NCBI RefSeq assembly: GCF_019393635.1 | Contig: NC_057866.1 | Coordinates: 11,666,223 to 11,730,222, forward strand | Reading direction: 5' to 3' | Source: Dromiciops gliroides | Taxonomy: Eukaryota; Chordata; Mammalia; Microbiotheria; Microbiotheriidae | Length of the DNA: 64,000 nt | In this document: positions 62,801-64,000 of the stretch, piece after piece | Numbering within the stretch: the stretch's first letter is position 1 | Layout: every line of letters starts with the position of its first letter | Position numbers and translations under genes: made by a program | The notes under the pieces: generated by a model | Told to the model about the DNA's origin: nothing | Database searches by the model: none | The model's input: the letters and a program-made list of their open reading frames with translations, nothing else

Positions 62801-63635
62801 ATGGGGAGGGTCTTTGTCCAAGGTTACTTACATAATAAGGGGGAAGGGTAAGATTTGAACTCATGACTTCTGATGTCTAATTTAATGATTTTTCTTTCTT
62901 ACCTCTTGTGTCTTAGCATATTCTTCTTGGCACTTTGGGAAAAGTCTGTTTGTGACCAATAAGTTTCATTTTACTTTCTTTACTTCTTATAACCTTGACA
63001 TAGTTTGACCAAGGTATCTGGCTTCAAGTCTATCTCATCCACGTATTGGTATTAACTCCTGCCTGGCACCCAAGTCCATGATTGGAAACATTCCCATGCT
63101 CTTACTAAATTTGAAATTTCCTGAAGTGAGCTTTCCCATATATAGAAGTGTGGGATTCTTCACCCTCCATCTGTAGCCTCTCAGAGAAAGATCAAGAGCC
63201 CCAGGGGGCACTTACCAAGTGATCAAGAAGAAGGCAAATAAGGGAACAGACACTACCAGCTGGAGTTTGCGCCAGTCCTTGATGCCATAAGTCAGAAACC
63301 CAAGAAACAGATGCCCCAGGCTTATGGACATACTTAACATGATAGCTACCAGGTGCCGGTGTTGGGTCGTGCTCCATTCCATAACTGAAAGGAAACCCCA
63401 GCACAGGATGAATTTGAGACGCAGGTGGGATCTCAAAGAACATATATAAATGTTGAAGAAGCCCCACAAAGAACACTTACTCAGTGATCCACCACCAAGT
63501 AGGACTCCTGATATCGAAAATCCAAGCAGGAAGCGACAACAACAGTAAACCTGGAATGATGGGGCAAAGGCAACCCCAGTGCTGGAGACAGCCAACGTGA
63601 AGAAGCTTGGAGACAGTGTGCGTTTTCGCCCAAAC
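24557..63635 (-). CDS. SLC22-family (organic anion transporter-like) gene B, partial
   Basis: Split gene for a plasma-membrane major-facilitator transporter of the SLC22 family. Five exons are recognised in order on the minus strand: 63635-63481 (155 bp), 63384-63216 (169 bp), 39539-39422 (118 bp), 30775-30561 (215 bp) and 24763-24557 (207 bp). By comparison with the family layout these are exons 3, 4, 5, 7 and 9. Visible family motifs are FGRKR after TM2, LPESPRWLI after TM6, [11 protein letters not shown] in TM7 and LPETKNKP after TM12. Every exon is open, and every junction seen is GT/AG with compatible phase, which suggests a working gene. Exons 6, 8 and 10 should lie in the introns or below 24.5 kb but I could not spot them; exons 1-2 lie beyond 64 kb. 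The sequence looks closest to the OAT side of SLC22, but no orthologue can be named. Confidence 0.85.
25071..25385. repeat. Pentanucleotide microsatellite (TTTCC)45 with CTTC flank
   Basis: (CTTC)n at 25086-25135, then an unbroken (TTTCC)n run at 25136-25360, exactly 45 units, then TTTC repeats. The minus strand is all-purine (AAAGG)n. It lies inside the target duplications of the adjoining SINE and 0.3 kb upstream of gene B exon 9. Confidence 0.95.
25391..25530 (-). mobile_element. tRNA-CORE SINE with expanded tail
   Basis: Duplication tccttcatcttt at 25059-25070 and 25531-25542 encloses the SINE and the whole microsatellite at 25071-25385. Confidence 0.86.
25978..26144 (+). mobile_element. 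tRNA-CORE SINE
   Basis: Plus orientation; duplication aaaaggactatact at 25964-25977 and 26145-26158. Confidence 0.87.
26380..27640 (-). mobile_element. CR1/L2-type LINE fragment
   Basis: The minus-strand open piece 27231-26956 holds [20 protein letters not shown] and [16 protein letters not shown], a decayed CR1/L2 reverse-transcriptase palm (expected PQGSVLGP and FADDTKL). The 3' end near 26382 reads like the start of a reversed CR1 tail (tatagaatc...ggacctcagtggccatctaatccaac). Confidence 0.65.
27343..27396. repeat. Tandem 31-bp repeat, 1.7 units
   Basis: 'cctataacattagtctggca' starts at 27344 and again at 27375. Confidence 0.8.
27651..27798 (-). mobile_element. tRNA-CORE SINE in CR1/L2 region
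   Basis: Perfect duplication atcatgcctcattctt at 27635-27650 and 27799-27814. Confidence 0.87.
27800..28205. other. Possible continuation of the CR1/L2 element
   Basis: Resumes after the SINE; no coding frame remains. Confidence 0.35.
28205..28410. repeat. MIR-like repeat
   Basis: 'acagatgaggaacctgaggg', 'tcaagtgatttcccca' and 'gcactttatctgttg' follow the MIR core order. Confidence 0.55.
28734..28875 (+). mobile_element. tRNA-CORE SINE
   Basis: Plus orientation; duplication aaaaagccag(g/a)taag at 28719-28733 and 28876-28890. Confidence 0.86.
29070..29118. repeat. (TG)n microsatellite
   Basis: Unbroken TG run after 'gtatgtata'. Confidence 0.92.
29600..29735 (+). repeat. Degraded MIR/CORE-SINE
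   Basis: Reads 'gaggcagctaagtgctagag' and 'gagttcaaatcctgactta'; older than the tRNA-CORE group. Confidence 0.55.
30250..30512. repeat. MIR-like repeat
   Basis: 'ccatgtaccaggcaccgggc', 'acagatgaggaaatggagga' and 'tctactgggctactgagctg'. Confidence 0.6.
30561..30775 (-). CDS. SLC22 gene B, exon 7 (TM7-TM8)
   Basis: 215 bp, the standard SLC22 exon-7 length. The acceptor is ctctctgctgcag before ATTCTC and the donor is CCTCAAG followed by gtaagag. It encodes [18 protein letters not shown], a second membrane segment, the inter-helix motif LGRRT, and [15 protein letters not shown]. The reading frame is open throughout. This exon best shows the OAT-like character of the gene. Confidence 0.87.
30776..31740. 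other. No gene recognised
   Basis: Has an old repeat near 30860-31110 and a short inverted repeat, gttctatt / aatagaac, at about 31660-31685. Confidence 0.35.
31740..32836 (-). mobile_element. L1 3' end, minus-strand part of a 5'-inverted insertion
   Basis: 3' UTR and ORF2 C-terminal region on the minus strand, from a tail near 31740 up to an abrupt switch at about 32836. Confidence 0.7.
32837..33545 (+). mobile_element. L1 ORF2 linker region, inverted 5' part
   Basis: On the plus strand, decayed ORF2 sequence from between the endonuclease and RT domains ([14 protein letters not shown]; then KTR/RTDQ-like segments corresponding to LRGKF-x-ALNAYI). It abuts the minus-strand L1 with no spacer, as expected of a twin-primed L1 insertion. 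It is interrupted by a SINE at 33120-33285. Confidence 0.6.
33120..33285 (+). mobile_element. tRNA-CORE SINE in inverted L1 part
   Basis: Plus orientation; gaaatgattaata repeated on both sides (near 33105 and 33289). Confidence 0.86.
33986..34134 (-). mobile_element. tRNA-CORE SINE
   Basis: 'ggggcaatgagggttaag' type, complete body. Confidence 0.84.
34570..34915 (-). mobile_element. RTE/BovB-like LINE fragment
   Basis: The decayed C-terminal end of a reverse transcriptase on the minus strand. Recognisable pieces correspond to the 'VLPAL-x-YG-x-E-T/W', 'MER-x-ML' and 'DW/RWAGHV' tract of RTE elements, with several stops. Clade assignment is tentative. Confidence 0.4.
34982..35126 (-). mobile_element. 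tRNA-CORE SINE
   Basis: Perfect 18-bp duplication gagctttgcaatcttgtg at 34964-34981 and 35127-35144. Confidence 0.88.
35535..35645 (+). repeat. Degraded MIR/CORE-SINE
   Basis: Diverged tRNA-SINE-like core (ggtggcacagtggggagaga, caagtcactttt). Confidence 0.6.
36334..36482 (+). mobile_element. tRNA-CORE SINE
   Basis: Plus orientation; gagttaa(c/t)gg at 36324-36333 and 36483-36492. It has one of the least degraded heads (ggcagctaggtggcgcagtg). Confidence 0.87.
36570..36816. repeat. Older CORE-SINE of the second family, third copy
   Basis: The best-preserved member here: 'gttgttgagttctttcag', 'gggttttcttggcaaagata', 'gaggaaactgaggcaaacag', then the shared core. Confidence 0.72.
37801..37882. 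repeat. Tandem 41-bp repeat, two units
   Basis: 'gtcctgatcacacacattcc' starts at 37801 and again at 37842; the units differ at a few bases. Confidence 0.85.
39422..39539 (-). CDS. SLC22 gene B, exon 5 (TM6-TM7 loop)
   Basis: 118 bp. The acceptor is ccatttaattag before GTGGTTGCC and the donor is GCGGAG followed by gtgagag. It encodes [14 protein letters not shown] and then [15 protein letters not shown], the large cytoplasmic loop signature of SLC22 carriers. Joined to exon 4 it reads FLITWWLPES. It is 23.7 kb from exon 4, because a block of nested retroelements fills that intron; the same intron in copy A is 3.6 kb. Confidence 0.88.
40113..40274 (-). mobile_element. tRNA-CORE SINE, copy B only
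   Basis: Duplication ttccattcattcta at 40099-40112 and 40275-40288; copy A has no SINE at this spot (near 3370). Confidence 0.87.
41760..41799. repeat. (GT)n microsatellite in HAL1-like copy 1
   Basis: GT run inside the spacer of the element; the other copies have only 'gtgtgtgttatt'-type short tracts here. Confidence 0.92.
42297..42385 (+). repeat. Antisense SINE body fixed inside HAL1-like copy 1
   Basis: Reads 'gctaggtggcacagtgga' on the plus strand, opposite to the host element. It has the same left junction (aaagatg-catcatgg) as in copies 2 and 3 and leads into 'aaataaatactttacaaat' on the right. It is degenerate compared with the young SINEs. Confidence 0.72.
42593..43543 (-). pseudogene. 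L1-type ORF1 of HAL1-like copy 1
   Basis: Starts [14 protein letters not shown], followed by a charged coiled coil (repeats of [16 protein letters not shown] type), an RRM-like part ([18 protein letters not shown]) and a C-terminal domain with [15 protein letters not shown] and [12 protein letters not shown], as in L1 ORF1p RNA-binding chaperones. It is broken by a frameshift near 43210 and a stop at about 42845; the end corresponds to [10 protein letters not shown] and TAA at 42593. Confidence 0.8.
44493..45115 (-). pseudogene. NCBP2: NCBP2 (cap-binding protein CBP20) processed pseudogene
   Basis: On the minus strand, [40 protein letters not shown] and KVLKTAC match the RRM of nuclear cap-binding protein subunit 2. 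After a SINE (44750-44905, duplication cacatgctgtttt on both sides) it resumes [24 protein letters not shown], and the Gly/Arg/Asp-rich tail ([16 protein letters not shown]). Several exons of the parent are fused without introns and an A9 run follows the end at 44484-44492, so it is a retrocopy. Frameshifts lie near 45080 and 44575. It is not functional as a protein. Confidence 0.85.
44750..44905 (-). mobile_element. tRNA-CORE SINE inside the NCBP2 retrocopy
   Basis: Duplication cacatgctgtttt at 44737-44749 and 44906-44918. Confidence 0.87.
45805..46275 (+). mobile_element. Endogenous retrovirus pol remnant (RT part, then protease-like part)
   Basis: Defective old copy. 45870-46030 reads [19 protein letters not shown] and ends in a PL-x-ALTK tract, the C-terminal RT region of class I (gamma-like) retroviruses. 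Immediately downstream, in another frame, comes [17 protein letters not shown], which carries the DTGA active-site motif of a retroviral protease, followed by flap-like residues to about 46265. In a normal genome protease precedes RT, so the order is reversed. Stops and frame changes are visible; no LTR was seen beside it. Confidence 0.6.
46735..48535 (+). mobile_element. L1, 3' part, plus strand
   Basis: ORF2 C-terminal sequence (open piece 47730-47975 with [19 protein letters not shown] and [13 protein letters not shown]), then the 3' UTR ending near 48535. A SINE on the opposite strand lies at 47190-47345. Confidence 0.78.
47190..47345 (-). mobile_element. tRNA-CORE SINE in L1
   Basis: Opposite to its host L1; cctaattttt on both sides. 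Confidence 0.85.
48536..49138 (+). mobile_element. HAL1-like element, copy 4, 5'-truncated
   Basis: Plus-strand 3' part of the same family. It reads through 'gattgactacaatgtcaaaa' and 'aaggtactatataaaa' into the L1-type 3' tail and an (AAAAT)n end. It matches the complement of 41560-41000 closely. It directly follows the L1 that ends near 48535. Confidence 0.7.
49655..49815 (-). mobile_element. tRNA-CORE SINE in L1
   Basis: 'gaggcaattggggttaag' type; host words tgctgtaaatatttt and tgctataaatatttt flank it. Confidence 0.86.
50196..50355 (-). mobile_element. tRNA-CORE SINE in L1
   Basis: Perfect duplication ctgttcatatacttta at 50180-50195 and 50356-50371. Confidence 0.88.
50868..51019 (-). 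mobile_element. tRNA-CORE SINE in HAL1-like copy 2
   Basis: Perfect duplication cacagttactattgtt at 50852-50867 and 51020-51035. Confidence 0.88.
51427..51530 (+). repeat. Antisense SINE body fixed inside HAL1-like copy 2
   Basis: Same position and junctions as in copies 1 and 3; it starts with gcagctaggtgacacagagg after aaagatgtcatcatgg. Confidence 0.72.
51750..52721 (-). pseudogene. L1-type ORF1 of HAL1-like copy 2
   Basis: Same protein as in copy 1 ([17 protein letters not shown]..., [26 protein letters not shown]). It is split into at least three frames: 52721-52479, 52473-52111 and 51944-51750. The last piece holds the C-terminus ([20 protein letters not shown]), showing that ORF1 was complete in the progenitor. 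Confidence 0.8.
53519..53677 (-). mobile_element. tRNA-CORE SINE in L1
   Basis: Perfect duplication ttctaattttctt at 53506-53518 and 53678-53690. Confidence 0.87.
55535..56325 (+). mobile_element. L1 3' end inserted in another LINE
   Basis: Starts at 'gaacactaatgcactgtggg' and holds the ORF2 C-terminus (open piece 55560-55850: [39 protein letters not shown]), then the 3' UTR to about 56325. The flanking non-L1 LINE resumes on the right. Confidence 0.75.
56637..56809 (-). mobile_element. tRNA-CORE SINE
   Basis: Perfect duplication tacactttattt at 56625-56636 and 56810-56821. Confidence 0.86.
57630..58085 (-). mobile_element. L1 3' end fragment
   Basis: 3' UTR sequence on the minus strand, closely similar to 15780-16230, ending against HAL1-like copy 3. 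Confidence 0.65.
58550..58817 (-). mobile_element. L1 3'-tail fragment inside HAL1-like copy 3
   Basis: 3' UTR end with a perfect 12-bp duplication, ccaggcttttct, on both sides. Confidence 0.72.
58886..59024 (-). mobile_element. tRNA-CORE SINE in HAL1-like copy 3
   Basis: Perfect duplication tatatagtacttt at 58873-58885 and 59025-59037. Confidence 0.87.
59727..59860 (+). repeat. Antisense SINE body fixed inside HAL1-like copy 3
   Basis: The longest of the three: tRNA-like head (gggcagctaggtgacacagt) and B-box region, with the body running to 'ctcaccaactccatgacc'. It is followed by 'aataaatgctttacagatat', which is shared with the other copies. Confidence 0.75.
60125..60276 (-). mobile_element. 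tRNA-CORE SINE at a junction of two L1-type elements
   Basis: ORF1 end of HAL1-like copy 3 on the left, L1 ORF2 RT sequence on the right, and no target duplication found. The SINE seems to sit at a rearrangement point. Confidence 0.8.
60277..61500 (-). mobile_element. L1 ORF2 reverse-transcriptase fragment
   Basis: The minus strand reads [16 protein letters not shown] and then, in the expected place, FANNMM where an active L1 has FADDM, so the catalytic aspartates are lost. Frames are broken (60578-60246 on the other strand is a shadow). A SINE interrupts it at 61145-61316. Confidence 0.75.
61145..61316 (-). mobile_element. tRNA-CORE SINE in L1
   Basis: aaatattt-type words on both sides; complete body. 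Confidence 0.84.
62310..62415. repeat. Imperfect ATAC/ACAC-rich tract
   Basis: Alternating 'acatatatac', 'cacacatata' and '(ac)n' words near the end of the shared repeat in copy B. Confidence 0.8.
62510..62732. repeat. Older CORE-SINE of the second family, copy B
   Basis: Counterpart of 5475-5728, shorter in the middle. Confidence 0.7.
63216..63384 (-). CDS. SLC22 gene B, exon 4 (TM5-TM6 region)
   Basis: 169 bp, the usual SLC22 exon-4 length. The acceptor is tttcctttcag before TTATGGAATGG and the donor is ACTTG followed by gtaagt. It encodes [12 protein letters not shown], then the [20 protein letters not shown] loop and a hydrophobic segment ending FFLITW at the junction with exon 5. It is separated from exon 3 by only 96 bp (63480-63385). 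That intron is a multiple of three and has no stop in the exon frame, so intron retention would stay in frame. Confidence 0.88.
63481..63635 (-). CDS. SLC22 gene B, exon 3 (TM2-TM4 region)
   Basis: 155 bp, the usual SLC22 exon-3 length. The acceptor is ...gatgtag before GTTTGGGCG and the donor is CTGA followed by gtaagt. It encodes [31 protein letters not shown] and ends in GGSL. FGRKR is the MFS loop signature between TM2 and TM3. The exon joins exon 4 in phase to give SLIMEW across the splice. The paralogous exon of copy A is 6610-6456, of the same length. Confidence 0.88.
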
Positions 63636-63879
63636 CTACATCGTGGGAAACCCAATGGCTGTGACTTCAGGGCAGAAGCATAATGTCATCTTTATACCCA
63701 GCACCCCCCGGGGTCCTTCTGGACTTCAGGCATGGTCATTCATCCTTTTCCCCTGTGCCTTCCTTTGCCAGGACTCAGGGCACAAATGGCAGCAGTGACT
63801 GGGCTCAACTTAGCTTTCCATTTGACCAAATCCAGTTAAATAATACACAAGTGGTTGTTTAGCTCCTACTAAGTTCATA

Positions 63880-64000
63880 GGATCATTCATCTGGGCCTGC
63901 AAGGAGCCTTCCAGGCCATCTAATCCAACCTCCTCATTTTACAGAAGAGGAAACTGAGGCCAGGGAGTTAAATGACTTCAAGGCCATGCAGGCAGTGTCA
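63880..64000. repeat. MIR-like repeat, cut by the window end
   Basis: 'ccatctaatccaacctcctc', 'agaggaaactgaggccaggg' and 'ttaaatgactt'. Confidence 0.55.

Larger units (their letters stand above)
61540..63700. repeat. Duplicated block, copy B, part 2 (exon 3-4 side)
   Basis: Collinear with about 4550-6670. It contains the shared older SINE (62510-62732) and a shared 'aagcatttattgtatgct' repeat near 62192 (copy A near 5182), which shows that those elements predate the duplication. Confidence 0.85.

Overview
This is a piece of nuclear genome from a marsupial mammal. The DNA is AT-rich, its genes are split by GT-AG introns, and most of it is transposable elements. The marsupial call rests on about 32 young copies of a tRNA-derived CORE-SINE of the Mar1/WSINE type (A box GGTGGCGCAGTGG, B box GAGTTCAAATCC) plus marsupial-style L1, RTE-like and CR1/L2-like LINEs. 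I infer a marsupial, perhaps an Australian one; no species can be named.

The host genes are two paralogous SLC22 (organic-anion-transporter-like) genes, both on the minus strand. Gene B runs from beyond the right edge to about 24.5 kb. Exons 3 (63635-63481), 4 (63384-63216), 5 (39539-39422), 7 (30775-30561) and 9 (24763-24557) are recognisable by family position. All are open and have correct splice sites. Exons 6, 8 and 10 were not located, and exons 1-2 lie outside the window. Copy A at the left edge keeps exon 3 (6610-6456), exon 4 (6359-6191) and exon 5 (2630-2513), but exon 4 carries a stop codon and its splice acceptor AG is lost, so I call it a pseudogene. A decayed SLC22 exon-2-like piece lies on the opposite strand at 14695-14806.

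A and B are an old tandem duplication: about 590-6670 matches 38050-40740 plus 61540-63700. Each copy has since received its own insertions. A gained two SINEs, an ERV-type LTR and a second LTR-like segment. B gained one SINE and a 20.8-kb pile of nested retroelements (40.74-61.54 kb) that stretches intron 4 from 3.6 to 23.7 kb. A second, smaller duplicated pair is 13547-14600 and 19078-20035.

The most unusual content is a family of L1-derived elements that keep a 5' UTR, ORF1 and the L1 3' tail but have no ORF2 (HAL1-like). Three long copies (40902-44211, 50522-53367, 58100-60121) share a SINE body in antisense at the same internal position, so the founder was a composite. One copy ends in what looks like a 3' transduction. 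A fifth, 5'-truncated copy (10859-11556) carried a SINE into its target as a passenger. Other items are an NCBP2 retropseudogene broken by a SINE, an endogenous-retrovirus pol remnant with its parts in the wrong order, an L1 with a 5' inversion, and a perfect 45-unit (TTTCC)n array that grew inside the target-site duplications of a SINE, 0.3 kb upstream of gene B exon 9. I saw no RNA genes, CRISPR arrays or bacterial-type features.
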